The position numbers and the translations under genes were made by a program. A stretch of DNA of 64,000 bases from the NCBI RefSeq assembly GCF_001047375.1, contig NZ_LFVU01000001.1, forward strand, positions 84,165-148,164. Reading direction: 5' to 3'. Position 1 is the stretch's first letter. Each line of letters begins with the position of its first letter. Positions 55,560 to 64,000 of this stretch are shown in pieces. The stretch is from Clostridium cylindrosporum DSM 605 (GTDB lineage Bacteria > Bacillota > Clostridia > Clostridiales > Caloramatoraceae). The notes under the pieces are model-generated. The model saw nothing but the letters and a program-made list of their open reading frames with translations. It ran no database searches and had not been told where the DNA came from.

Positions 55560-57785
55560 CTATTTTATAACTTCACAGAAGTTTTTGATTCTATTTTTTA
55601 GGGATGAATATCTTTTTGTAATTGTTTTATTCTTTATCATCGTGCTTAGAGTTTGCTTAACTCCTATAAGAACAAGAAATGACTTTGCACGAGTTACACC
55701 TGTATATATTAAATTCCTTGTCATAAGCATAGGGGGACCATAAAAAACAGGTATTATGCATACAGGAAATTCACTCCCTTGGCTCTTGTGTATTGTAATA
55801 GCATAAGCAAGTTCTATTTCATCTAGACTTGAAAAGTCATATTCAACTCTTTTATCCTCATCAAATATAATATATGCTTTGCTATCCTCGGTATTAATCC
55901 TCTCTATATATCCTATGTCACCATTGAATATTCCGCTACCCTCTTCACCTTCAATAGTTAAACTTTCCCAAGTAAGTTGATAATTATTTTTTGTTTGCAT
56001 AACCTTATCGCCAACTCTTAAAATGTACTCCCCAACCTTTTTTTCTGTTTTAGATGGAGATTTTGGATTAAGTATTTCTTGAAGGGCATTATTTAGATGG
56101 ATAATACCAGCTTCTCCTTTTTTCATAGGGGATAGTACCTGTATATCCTTCATCCTATCTAAATCTTTTTTAAACTTAGGAAGTCTTACATTAACAAGAT
56201 TTGCAATTTCTTTTATTATCCCATCTGCACTATTGTTTTGAAGGAAGAAAAAGTCCTTATCCTTTTCATTAAGTATAGGCATATCTCCATTATTAATCTT
56301 ATGTGCATTTATAGTTATAAGACTCTCCATAGATTGCCTGAATATATGTTGAAGTCTTGCAACAGCTATTCCTCCACTTTCTATAATATCAAGAAGTACA
56401 TTACCTGGACCTACTGAAGGCAATTGATCTACATCTCCCACTAGTATAAGTCTTGTAGTTGAACTCATTGCCTTTAAAAGAGAATTCATAAGCATTACAT
56501 CTATCATAGATGCCTCATCTACAATAATAACATCAGCTTCTATTGGTTCATTTTCATCCTTAGCAAAAGTATTTCTATCAGAGTCCGAAATAAATTCTAC
56601 TTGTAGTAATCTATGAATTGTTTTCGCCTCATAACCTGTACTTTCACTCATTCTCTTTGCAGCACGACCAGTTGGTGCACAAAGACATACATTTAAACTT
56701 CTATTTTCAAATATTTTTATAATACACTTTATAATAGTTGTTTTTCCAGTTCCCGGTCCTCCAGTAATAACACATACACCATTTTTAACACCTTCTTTAA
56801 TCGCATCTATTTGTTCAGGTGCAAAGCTAATGTTATTTTCCTTTTCAAAATCTTTAATTTCAATATCCACTTTTTCAGTTTCAACATCTATTCTATTAAG
56901 TGTAAGCTCCACTATTTTCTTAGCTGATTTAACCTCAGAAAAAAACATAGGAGAAAGATAAATACATGTTACTTCCTCTACTTCATCAACTACTATATCA
57001 CGATTGAGATTAAGAGTATTTATCCCCTCTCCTATAAGGGATGCATCTACCTTAAGCTCCGCCGCTGATTTTTTAATACATTCTTCCTTAGGTAAGTAAA
57101 CATGACCATTACCTACAGCAGTTGATAATACATATTTTATACCTGATGCTATTCTAAATGGTGAATTAACATTCATACCTAAACTCTTTGCTATTTTATC
57201 TGCTGTTTTAAAACCTATTCCTTGTATATCCTCACATAAACTATAGGGATTCTCCCTAAGAACTGTAATCGACGCCGCTCCATATTTTTTAAATATCTTA
57301 ATTCCATAACTTGGAGTAATACCATGACTTTGAAGAAAAATCATAATTTCTTTAAGTTCTCTTTGTTCCTTTAAAGACTCTCCTATTTTCTTAGCCTTTC
57401 TAGAGCCTATCCCCTCAACCTCTGTAAGTCTTTCAGGATTCATCTCAATAATATCTAGAGCTTTCTCTCCAAAAGCTTTAATTATCTTCTTTGCTGTAAC
57501 AGGGCCTATCCCATTTATAAGACCAGATGCTAGATATTTTTCTACTCCCTCAAGAGTTGTTGGAAGAATTTCCTCAAAACTATCAACTTTAATCTGCTTA
57601 CCAAAACTTTTATGATAGGTCCATTCGCCCTTTATATGTACCCTTTGACCTTCGCTTAAATAATGCATATATCCTACAATAGAGTAGTTCTCCATATCCT
57701 GCTCACATTTAATCTTAGCTACTGTATATCCATTGTCATCATTTTTATATACAATAGATGTAACTATTCCATCTACTTCTACCAT
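55560..57785 (-). CDS. recD2: ATP-dependent RecD2-type DNA helicase
   Basis: A 741-residue SF1 5'-3' helicase of the RecD2/YrrC family. The start at 57783-57785 follows GGGAGTGG; an eight-residue upstream extension is less likely. Domains: N-terminal OB-like region (about 1-80), helix-hairpin-helix tandem (GLINGIGPVTAKKIIKAFG, EVEGIGSRKAKKIGE, about 90-150), then the motor with Walker A ITGGPGTGKTTIIK (about 338-351), DEASMIDV (Walker B), and the C-terminal GYAITIHKSQGSEFP-type motif (AYAITIHKSQGSEFP). It acts in DNA repair and replication-fork processing without RecBC. Confidence 0.95.
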   Translation of the reverse strand: MVEVDGIVTSIVYKNDDNGYTVAKIKCEQDMENYSIVGYMHYLSEGQRVHIKGEWTYHKSFGKQIKVDSFEEILPTTLEGVEKYLASGLINGIGPVTAKKIIKAFGEKALDIIEMNPERLTEVEGIGSRKAKKIGESLKEQRELKEIMIFLQSHGITPSYGIKIFKKYGAASITVLRENPYSLCEDIQGIGFKTADKIAKSLGMNVNSPFRIASGIKYVLSTAVGNGHVYLPKEECIKKSAAELKVDASLIGEGINTLNLNRDIVVDEVEEVTCIYLSPMFFSEVKSAKKIVELTLNRIDVETEKVDIEIKDFEKENNISFAPEQIDAIKEGVKNGVCVITGGPGTGKTTIIKCIIKIFENRSLNVCLCAPTGRAAKRMSESTGYEAKTIHRLLQVEFISDSDRNTFAKDENEPIEADVIIVDEASMIDVMLMNSLLKAMSSTTRLILVGDVDQLPSVGPGNVLLDIIESGGIAVARLQHIFRQSMESLITINAHKINNGDMPILNEKDKDFFFLQNNSADGIIKEIANLVNVRLPKFKKDLDRMKDIQVLSPMKKGEAGIIHLNNALQEILNPKSPSKTEKKVGEYILRVGDKVMQTKNNYQLTWESLTIEGEEGSGIFNGDIGYIERINTEDSKAYIIFDEDKRVEYDFSSLDEIELAYAITIHKSQGSEFPVCIIPVFYGPPMLMTRNLIYTGVTRAKSFLVLIGVKQTLSTMIKNKTITKRYSSLKNRIKNFCEVIK

Positions 57786-57894
57786 AAATACCACTCCCAA
57801 ATGTATCATATAGAAAGGATTATACCATAAATTCTATCCATTTAGAGATTATCTAACTATTCAGATGCATTGTACAATGTAATTCTATATAGGA

Positions 57895-58185
57895 TTATAT
57901 CTTTTTCTCAACAATTATTAAAAATGCCCATATAGCTAACTGCATAATAATAACTACACCTAAGTTAAACTTTAGTGTAGTTACTAAAACAAGCGCAATT
58001 ACAGATAAGAAAATTCCTAAATCAAATGAAAGTATTTTCATTCCACCTTTATTTGCTATATATTCTCTTCCATTATTAGTTGAAGTTTTCATCTTTAGCT
58101 TTCTAAACATTATCATTTTAAAAACAATTGTCCCTATAACACTTATAAAACATAAACTTTCTGGTAAATTAAACTTTTCAAACAT
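57895..58185 (-). CDS. Small membrane protein of unknown function
   Basis: A 96-residue protein with hydrophobic segments at about 8-25, 52-68 and 74-92 and a basic loop KLKMKTSTNNGREYIANKGG between the first two. AGGAT precedes the ATG by five to six bases. No family recognised. It stands between recD2 and the DedA gene and may be cotranscribed with the latter (45-base gap). Confidence 0.6.
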   Translation of the reverse strand: MFEKFNLPESLCFISVIGTIVFKMIMFRKLKMKTSTNNGREYIANKGGMKILSFDLGIFLSVIALVLVTTLKFNLGVVIIMQLAIWAFLIIVEKKI

Positions 58186-58230
58186 ATAAATCCTCCATAA
58201 ACTTTTTATATATATTATAAAGCATTTAAC

Positions 58231-58887
58231 TTAATAATTTACCTTTTTATCTTTTAATTTTATATTTGATTCCATTTTATGTTTTATAATCTCATAGAAT
58301 ATTGGAACAACAGAAATTATAATAATTACCATTAGTACAATTGAAAAGTTATCCTTTACTATTTGAAAATTACCAAATATAAATCCTCCTATAAGAAAAA
58401 GGTTAACCCAAACAATTCCACCCAGTACATTATATATCCCAAATTTTCTATATTCCATTTTTCCTACCCCCGCAACAAAAGGAGCAAAGGTCCTTACAAT
58501 CGGTACAAACCTTGATAAAAATATCGCCTTACTACCATACTTATCATAAAATTTTTGTGCCTCTCTAATATATTTTGCTTTTATTATTGGAGTATTGAAT
58601 TTTATAATTTTTCTACCTATACTTTTACCTACTATATAATTTATTCCATCACCTAAAATAGCTGCCATAGTAAGTAGTAAGCTAAGACTTAGTATATTCA
58701 TACCTGAGGAAGCCCCTAGGGCCCCACAGGCGAATATAATTGAATCTCCAGGTAAAAAAGGAGTTATAACAAACCCAGTTTCACAAAATATTATTAAGAA
58801 TAATATTAGGTATATAGAAGGTCCATAATTATCTATAAGGACAGGTATATATTTATCAAAATGAAGAGCTACATTAATAATAAACAT
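58231..58887 (-). CDS. DedA-family membrane protein
   Basis: A 218-residue protein with four to five membrane helices. The family signature is clear: FCETGFVITPFLPGDSIIFACGALGA (about 35-60, in segments), GDGINYIVGKSIGRK (about 80-94) and the line FLSRFVPIVRTFAPFVAGVGKM (about 122-143), where the arginines are conserved. DedA proteins are needed for membrane potential control and have been shown to flip lipid carriers or phospholipids in some bacteria. Partner not known. Confidence 0.92.
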   Translation of the reverse strand: MFIINVALHFDKYIPVLIDNYGPSIYLILFLIIFCETGFVITPFLPGDSIIFACGALGASSGMNILSLSLLLTMAAILGDGINYIVGKSIGRKIIKFNTPIIKAKYIREAQKFYDKYGSKAIFLSRFVPIVRTFAPFVAGVGKMEYRKFGIYNVLGGIVWVNLFLIGGFIFGNFQIVKDNFSIVLMVIIIISVVPIFYEIIKHKMESNIKLKDKKVNY

Positions 58888-58922
58888 AATAGTTATCCTT
58901 TCAATATTAATATAATTAAATC

Positions 58923-59855
58923 TTATTCTTCAAGTTCACTTCCACATTTTTTACAGAAATTATCACTTAAACTTACTACTGTGCTACATTTTTTACATGT
59001 TTCACTAATTTTTGCTCCACAGCAAGTACAATAAACATTTCCCTTACCTTGAAGAGCGTAACACCTAAAGCATATTTTATTATTCTGCTTATAAATTAAA
59101 TAAACAAATAATCCTGCTATATTAGTAAATAGAGTTAAAACTCCCCAAAGAGTACTATTTAACTTTGACTTAGTAGCATTACCATACACCCACAGTGCTA
59201 TAAGTACCCAATATATCATAAAGAAAAGTATTATAATAGCCGCAACTGATTTTATATATAATTCTCCATTTGCTACAGGCTTAATATCATTAATAAAGTA
59301 AATCTTGTCTCCAGAGGCTCTATCTGTAACATAACTTAATAAATAGACCTTTTTACCTACAAAATTATTTTCATAAAAATAATCATCTTCGTATTTTTTC
59401 TTAATTTTATCTTCTTCCCCAGGTAAAACTTTAGATAAAATCAAACTTTCATCATTAACAAGTTTAAAGTATATATCTGGATTAGATTTTATTATTAAAA
59501 ATCTATTTTCTTTATCTGAAATGTTTTGTAATTCTAACTTATTATCCTTTGCTATTGTAGAATTTTTAGCACTAAATTTTATATCATTTTGGTTATTCAA
59601 TATTATAATATCTACTATATCTGATGAGTTATCTGCAAGCTTTTTCAAATCTGATTTAACGCTCGAGATTCCTTGATTATTTTCCTCTATTTTTTCACTT
59701 ATATTATTATAGTTATATAGGAAAGTAATTTTTTCTCTAAACTTATATACTAAAAACCCAAGGGATAATATTCCTGCACATATACCTAGAACAATGTATA
59801 TACATACTATCTTTTTAAAGTTAATCCTTTGAATAATTTCATCAATTTTTTTCAT
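58923..59855 (-). CDS. Membrane protein with large outside domain and C-terminal zinc ribbons
   Basis: A 310-residue protein, the last gene of the ECF sigma operon; it overlaps the previous gene by four bases (ATGA). Helix 1 spans about 15-37, an outside region 38-198 with no recognised fold, helices at about 199-222 and 234-254, then a C-terminal pair of zinc ribbons: CFRC...CTCC (about 260-277) and CKKC...CKKC (about 283-306). The outside domain may sense a signal and the inside ribbons may contact other proteins. It is not a standard anti-sigma factor. Role inferred from the operon. Confidence 0.7.
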   Translation of the reverse strand: MKKIDEIIQRINFKKIVCIYIVLGICAGILSLGFLVYKFREKITFLYNYNNISEKIEENNQGISSVKSDLKKLADNSSDIVDIIILNNQNDIKFSAKNSTIAKDNKLELQNISDKENRFLIIKSNPDIYFKLVNDESLILSKVLPGEEDKIKKKYEDDYFYENNFVGKKVYLLSYVTDRASGDKIYFINDIKPVANGELYIKSVAAIIILFFMIYWVLIALWVYGNATKSKLNSTLWGVLTLFTNIAGLFVYLIYKQNNKICFRCYALQGKGNVYCTCCGAKISETCKKCSTVVSLSDNFCKKCGSELEE

Positions 59856-60124
59856 TCAACTATTCCTCCTAAATCATTATTTAGTATTATAGGCGAAAGT
59901 ATAAATAAAGATAAACTTAAGAATAGTAGTATAGGAATACTAAGAGTTATGATATTTATCCCTACTAATGTTAATAGAAATGGTACAGTTATAAACATTA
60001 CACAGCTAATCATAAAGAATAACTTTAGTGCTCTTTCTTTTCTTTTTTGTTTTATTTCAAAACACTTTCTCTCTATTTCATCATTTAGATTAATAATTAA
60101 GTTATCTAAATTTTTATCACTCAT
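59852..60124 (-). CDS. Small membrane protein, candidate anti-sigma factor
   Basis: A 90-residue protein between the sigma factor and the zinc-ribbon protein, overlapping both (eight and four bases). Residues 1-30 are a charged helix (NLDNLIINLNDEIERKCFEIKQKRK in parts), which would lie in the cytoplasm; two membrane helices follow (about 32-52 and 54-77). The cytoplasmic helix plus membrane anchor and the tight coupling to the sigma gene make an anti-sigma role plausible. No zinc-binding anti-sigma motif (HxxxCxxC) is present. Confidence 0.6.
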   Translation of the reverse strand: MSDKNLDNLIINLNDEIERKCFEIKQKRKERALKLFFMISCVMFITVPFLLTLVGINIITLSIPILLFLSLSLFILSPIILNNDLGGIVE

Positions 60125-60665
60125 AATATCCCCCCTTTAACTTTATAAGTCCTCTAAGTTTTACCATGCCATTGTGAATACGACTTTTTATCGTTTTAGT
60201 CTCACATCCTAATCTCTCTGCTATTTCATTTAATGTAAGGTTCTCCAAATACTTAAACTTTATTGCCTCTCTCTGCTGTGGCTTTAAACTATCAATTATA
60301 GCCATTAATTCTTCTACTTCAATATTATTAAGAACATTTTTTTCTATATTGATATCTGAAATTAATTCAAATCCATCATCTAGCCTCACAAGGATATGCT
60401 TATTTTTTCTCAAGTAATCAATATATGTGTTTCTAGCAATAGTCATAACATAGGTAGAAAATTTAGCCTTCCCATATAAGTCAAACTTTTCAATACTACG
60501 AATTAATTTAATAAAAGTATCTTGAGTTAAATCTTCACTAAGCTGTATATCACCTGAGAGTTTTAAGAGAAACTTTGAAATATAAGGGTAATAGAATTTT
60601 ATCAATTCTTCAAAAGCTTCTTTTTCCCCAGTCTGAGCAAGTTTTATAAGTTTTGTCTCATTCAA
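60117..60665 (-). CDS. ECF-type RNA polymerase sigma factor
   Basis: A 182-residue group 4 sigma factor. Region 2 (about 20-95) has FYPYISKFLLKL, DLTQDTFIKLIRSIEKF and YVMTIARNTYIDYLRKNK; region 4 (about 120-175) has LKPQQREAIKFKYLENLTLNEIAERLGCETKTIKSRIHNGM in segments, with a clear helix-turn-helix. A TTG start follows AGAGGTGG by five bases. It directs transcription of an unknown regulon and is coupled to its presumed membrane regulators. No ECF-type promoter motif was recognised before it. Confidence 0.93.
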   Translation of the reverse strand: MNETKLIKLAQTGEKEAFEELIKFYYPYISKFLLKLSGDIQLSEDLTQDTFIKLIRSIEKFDLYGKAKFSTYVMTIARNTYIDYLRKNKHILVRLDDGFELISDINIEKNVLNNIEVEELMAIIDSLKPQQREAIKFKYLENLTLNEIAERLGCETKTIKSRIHNGMVKLRGLIKLKGGYYE

Positions 60666-60732
60666 AGTTCCACCTCTCTTCTTCTCTTAATTATTACACG
60701 TATTAATCTTAAAAAAGGTTGCTAGATTTTAA

Positions 60733-62133
60733 TTACTTATTAAAAATTAATTTTCTTATACTTACTAGGATATCATTCATATTAAATAAGATTATGACTC
60801 CTAAAAGTAGAATTTCATAAAAGATCCAATAACTTATCTCTGATATCATTACTATACTTTGTATAAAAATGACAGTAATATTTAGGACTATTCTCCATGT
60901 ATTCCATTTAATTTTAATGTATTTTTTAGTATTAATTACTCTTAAAATAAACACTACTAAATAACTTATTAAAGTAGCTAAAGCAGCACCATTCACTCCT
61001 ATTTTAGGTATAAAAAGTAGGTTTAATATTACATTTATAACTGCTCCTACTACCATTGTAACAAGGGATAAACTACTCTTCTTTTCAACCATATAAATAC
61101 TTCCCAAAAAAGTTACGAAACATGAAAATATTGTAGCCATGACTAAAAAGGGTATATACCTCCATGATGGATAAAATGAACTAGAAACTAAAATCTTTGT
61201 TATAAACTTTGAAAGCAGAACTAACATAGATGCAGATATAAAAATTATAGCTTGATATGCACCAAATACCTTAGTAAAAAACTTTTCTCTATCAGCTGAG
61301 TCATCTTCACTAATAGCAGACATTTGCCAAGCATCCATAAAAATGCCTGAGACTAAAACTATTACACTTGGTATTTTATAAGAAACAGCATACAATCCAT
61401 TAGCTTTACTCCCAATCATATAGGAAACTAAATATCTATCAGACACATTAGTAATCCACCAAAAAATTGTTGTTGGTATAAGAGGAATAGCGTATCTATA
61501 CATTACATTTGCAGTTGATAACTTAATTCCTTTTATATGAATATATCTATGAAGTCTTGCTGATACAAATAGGAATATCACCGATGTTATATCAGAAAAT
61601 ATTATAGCCATAACATATCCAAGTATACCTAATCTAAAAGTGACTAAAAATAATATATTGTATATTATTGTAGTTATTGTACTTAAAACTCCGTCAAATG
61701 CATAAAGCTTAACATATTGTTTGGCTCTAACAAACTGAGAACAAAGGGAACGCAGTGAAGAAGTTAGAACAAATATGTAAATAACCCTTGTATGCTCAGA
61801 TATATAATTTAATTTTGATAAAATAGGCTCAAGTAATAAAAATACACAAAATCCAGCAAATATAGTAAAGAGACCTATAGAAAAGACATCCTTTTTATCT
61901 ATACTTTTATCTAAACCAAAACGAATAACAGCACCTGTTATTCCCACTGAGACAATAGGTATAAGTAAATTAGAGGTTTGGACCAAAAGGTCAACAATAC
62001 CATAATCTGAATTACTCAAAACCCTTGTATATAAAGGCATAAGTAGAAAAACAAGCACTTTAGAACTAAATGTCCCAATTCCGAAAATAGCTGTGTTTGA
62101 AATCAATTTCTTGTATCTATCCAAGTTCTTCAT
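60733..62133 (-). CDS. Polysaccharide flippase (MOP superfamily, RfbX/Wzx-like)
   Basis: A 466-residue polytopic protein with twelve to fourteen hydrophobic helices and the family opening FGIGTFSSKVLVFLLMPLYTRVLS (about 18-41, in part) and DYGIVDLLVQ. It should carry lipid-linked sugar units across the membrane. No glycosyltransferase genes lie beside it, so its substrate is unknown; it may be an orphan or serve a remote locus. Start is preceded by AAAGGA. Confidence 0.88.
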   Translation of the reverse strand: MKNLDRYKKLISNTAIFGIGTFSSKVLVFLLMPLYTRVLSNSDYGIVDLLVQTSNLLIPIVSVGITGAVIRFGLDKSIDKKDVFSIGLFTIFAGFCVFLLLEPILSKLNYISEHTRVIYIFVLTSSLRSLCSQFVRAKQYVKLYAFDGVLSTITTIIYNILFLVTFRLGILGYVMAIIFSDITSVIFLFVSARLHRYIHIKGIKLSTANVMYRYAIPLIPTTIFWWITNVSDRYLVSYMIGSKANGLYAVSYKIPSVIVLVSGIFMDAWQMSAISEDDSADREKFFTKVFGAYQAIIFISASMLVLLSKFITKILVSSSFYPSWRYIPFLVMATIFSCFVTFLGSIYMVEKKSSLSLVTMVVGAVINVILNLLFIPKIGVNGAALATLISYLVVFILRVINTKKYIKIKWNTWRIVLNITVIFIQSIVMISEISYWIFYEILLLGVIILFNMNDILVSIRKLIFNK

Positions 62134-62227
62134 CCTTTCTTTATATAACCTTAACTTTCACCCTTTGCTATAAAAATATCCCTATCTTTGATTACACGTA
62201 AAACATATAAAAAGGTTGCAAAAAAAT

Positions 62228-62260
62228 TTAAAAAGGCTATCTAATTTCTTAGATAGCCCT
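62228..62260 (-). terminator. Intrinsic terminator of metK
   Basis: AGGGCTATCTAA / TTAGATAGCCT stem with a four-base loop and T-rich tail on the minus strand. Confidence 0.9.
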
Positions 62261-62272
62261 TTGTTATTAATA

Positions 62273-63463
62273 TTATAGGTTTTTAGCAGCTTCTTTAATT
62301 GCTTCAACCTTATCCAGTCTTTCCCATGGAAGGTCAAGGTCGTTTCTTCCGAAGTGTCCATATGCAGCAGTTTGCTTGTAGATTGGTCTTCTAAGTTCTA
62401 GGTTCTTTATAATAGCACCTGGTCTTAAATCAAATACATTTTCTACAATTGAAACTATCTTGTCATCTGACATCTTAGCTGTTCCAAATGTTTCAACTCT
62501 TATTGAAACTGGCTTTGCAACACCTATAGCGTATGCAACTTGAACTTCTATCTTATCAGCGATATCTGCAGCAACTAGGTTCTTTGCAACCCATCTTGCA
62601 GCATATGCAGCTGAACGGTCAACCTTAGTAGAATCCTTTCCTGAGAAAGCTCCTCCACCGTGTCTTCCGTATCCACCATAAGTATCAACGATTATCTTTC
62701 TTCCTGTAAGTCCTGCATCTCCTTGAGGCCCACCAATAACGAATCTTCCTGTTGGGTTGATAAAGTATCTAGTGTTTTCATCAAGTAGATTAGCTGGAAC
62801 TGTTGTCTTAATAACATTTTCAATTAGGTCTTTTTCAATTTGTTCTCTTGAAACTTCTGGACCATGTTGAGTTGATATAACTATAGTATCTATTCTAACT
62901 GGAGTTTCTCCATCATATTCTACAGTAACTTGCGTCTTACCATCTGGTCTTAGGTATCCTAATGTTCCATTTTTTCTAACTTCAGTAAGTCTTCTAGCTA
63001 GCTTATGAGCAGTAGCTATTGGAAGTGGCATCATTTCTTCTGTTTCTCTACAAGCAAAACCAAACATCATACCTTGGTCCCCTGCCCCTACAGAGTCTAT
63101 GTCTTCTTCCATTTCACCTTCCTTAGCTTCAAGAGCCTTGTCAACTCCCATAGCTATGTCAGCTGATTGTTCATTTATAGCTGTTAAAACTGAACATGTT
63201 TCAGCATCAAAACCAAACTTAGCTCTAGTATATCCTATACCTTTAACAGTTTCTCTAACTACCTTTGGAATGTCTACATAACATGATGTTGAGATTTCTC
63301 CCATAACCATAACCATTCCTGTTGTTGTTGCAGTTTCACATGCAACTCTTGCCATTGGATCCTTTTCTAGAATCGCATCAAGTATTGCGTCTGAAATTTG
63401 GTCACACATTTTATCTGGATGTCCTTCTGTAACTGACTCAGAAGTAAATAGTAATCTTGCCAT
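62273..63463 (-). CDS. metK: S-adenosylmethionine synthase
   Basis: A 396-residue enzyme making SAM from methionine and ATP. Signature pieces: [20 protein letters not shown] (residues 6-25), the loop [12 protein letters not shown] (about 120-131) and [19 protein letters not shown] (about 265-283), plus [19 protein letters not shown]. Full length. The ATG follows AGAGGAGG by six bases. A SAM-I riboswitch upstream gives feedback control. Single gene with its own terminator. Confidence 0.98.
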   Translation of the reverse strand: MARLLFTSESVTEGHPDKMCDQISDAILDAILEKDPMARVACETATTTGMVMVMGEISTSCYVDIPKVVRETVKGIGYTRAKFGFDAETCSVLTAINEQSADIAMGVDKALEAKEGEMEEDIDSVGAGDQGMMFGFACRETEEMMPLPIATAHKLARRLTEVRKNGTLGYLRPDGKTQVTVEYDGETPVRIDTIVISTQHGPEVSREQIEKDLIENVIKTTVPANLLDENTRYFINPTGRFVIGGPQGDAGLTGRKIIVDTYGGYGRHGGGAFSGKDSTKVDRSAAYAARWVAKNLVAADIADKIEVQVAYAIGVAKPVSIRVETFGTAKMSDDKIVSIVENVFDLRPGAIIKNLELRRPIYKQTAAYGHFGRNDLDLPWERLDKVEAIKEAAKNL

Positions 63464-63529
63464 AATAAATCCTCCTCTAAATTAAAAATTTTCATTTGTA
63501 ATATGGCTTTATCTAAGAGGCACAATATT

Positions 63530-63682
63530 AAAAAAAGCCCCTCCGACAAGGAAGGACTTGAAAATTCTAATCTCCTCATCTACCAAAGTTATAAAACTCT
63601 GCAGGAATTGGCACCTGATGTAGCTATGCTACCGGTTGCCGGGTTTCATAGGGCCAGTCCCTCCACCTCTCTTGATAAGCTA
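63530..63682 (-). promoter_or_regulatory. SAM-I riboswitch (S-box) controlling metK
   Basis: On the minus strand: CTTATCAAGAGAGGTGGAGG, ACTGGCCCTATGAAACCCGG, CAACCGGTAGC, AGGTGCCAATTCC and GATGAG close the four-helix S-box aptamer (63575-63682). It ends in the terminator AAGTCCTTCC / GGAGGGGCTT and a run of seven T (63530-63559). SAM binding should stop transcription before metK. Confidence 0.97.
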
Positions 63683-63817
63683 AAACCATATTCTCTCTTA
63701 ATGTTTACTATCCGATTCTATCACAACACTTTTAATTATGTCAATAACTTTGTTTAAATGAAAAAAGTTCATCTAAATTGGTAAAAAATTCTCACATATT
63801 ACCTAAATTCAAGACAA

Positions 63818-63848
63818 AAGGAAAAGACTCAAGTTAAACTTGAGTCTT
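63818..63848 (-). terminator. Terminator after the tRNA genes
   Basis: AAAGACTCAAG / CTTGAGTCTTT stem (small loop) directly after the CCA of tRNA-Tyr on the minus strand, followed by TTTTCCTTTT. Confidence 0.85.
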
Positions 63849-63933
63849 TGGTGGAGCAGGGTGGATTCGAACCACCGAAGTCGCTGACAACAGATTTACA
63901 GTCTGCCCCCTTTGGCCACTCGGGAACTACTCC
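63849..63933 (-). tRNA. tRNA-Tyr (anticodon GTA)
   Basis: An 85-base class II tRNA with a long variable arm. GGAGTAG pairs with CTGCTCC at the acceptor (six of seven pairs plus one wobble), the anticodon loop is CTGTAAATC, the T-loop is GGTTCGAATCC, and CCA is encoded. Discriminator A. Confidence 0.97.
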
Positions 63934-63947
63934 TCATTATGGAATTA

Positions 63948-64000
63948 TGGAGCCGGCAATAGGATTTGAACCCACGACCTACTGATTACAAGTCAGTTGC
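63948..64000 (-). tRNA. tRNA-Thr (anticodon TGT), 3' part; 5' end beyond the window
   Basis: The window ends inside the D stem. Visible are the anticodon arm CTGACTTGTAATCAG with anticodon TGT, the variable loop, the T-arm GTGGGTTCAAATCC, the acceptor 3' strand GCCGGC with T and an encoded CCA. Confidence 0.95.

Overview
The window reads as chromosome of a low-GC, motile, endospore-forming-type Clostridium (Clostridiaceae). Evidence: strong AGGAGG ribosome binding sites, A/T-rich codons, gene sets typical of clostridia (AddAB, Tex, long HPF, SecA with a zinc tail, H-NOX chemoreceptor, HD-GYP proteins), and the block metK...recD2-comFA/comFC-raiA RNA-hpf-secA-prfB, an arrangement I associate with cluster I clostridia. 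There are no phage, IS transposase, CRISPR or restriction genes; this is core and near-core chromosome with some interesting non-coding elements.

Layout. 1-3.2 kb: end of an alpha/beta hydrolase, a coiled-coil protein and two tandem paralogous secreted proteins. 3.3-14.6 kb: a double-strand-break repair operon addB-addA-sbcD-sbcC (minus strand). 14.7-15.0 kb: two tandem near-identical stem-loop units with C-rich loops and promoter-like boxes, the best candidates for new small RNAs. 15.1-22.9 kb: alpha/beta hydrolase, tsaE-tsaB-rimI, signal peptidase, small membrane proteins, a flavodoxin-ferredoxin, an ABC-F ATPase and a tyrosine phosphatase. A 239-bp long-hairpin element lies at 20.1 kb; a second copy lies at 44.9 kb beside prfB.

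23-36 kb: signalling and transport: an H-NOX heme chemoreceptor whose pocket residues line up number for number with the O2-binding Thermoanaerobacter (Caldanaerobacter) protein, two HD-GYP proteins, ribU under an FMN riboswitch, paired amidohydrolases, tex, motAB, and corA with a leader that can fold in two exclusive ways. 36-46 kb: a cysteine-rich unknown protein, an M28 peptidase, GNAT-like proteins, pdxST (vitamin B6), a small CxxC protein, a WYL regulator with GyrI-like and YoaP-like genes, and prfB with its programmed frameshift.

46-64 kb: secA, a Cache chemoreceptor, hemerythrin, hpf, a DnaA-box cluster, the raiA structured RNA, comFC and a comFA whose ATPase motifs are erased, recD2, a DedA protein, an ECF sigma operon with two membrane partners, a polysaccharide flippase, metK under a SAM-I riboswitch, tRNA-Tyr and the 3' part of tRNA-Thr.
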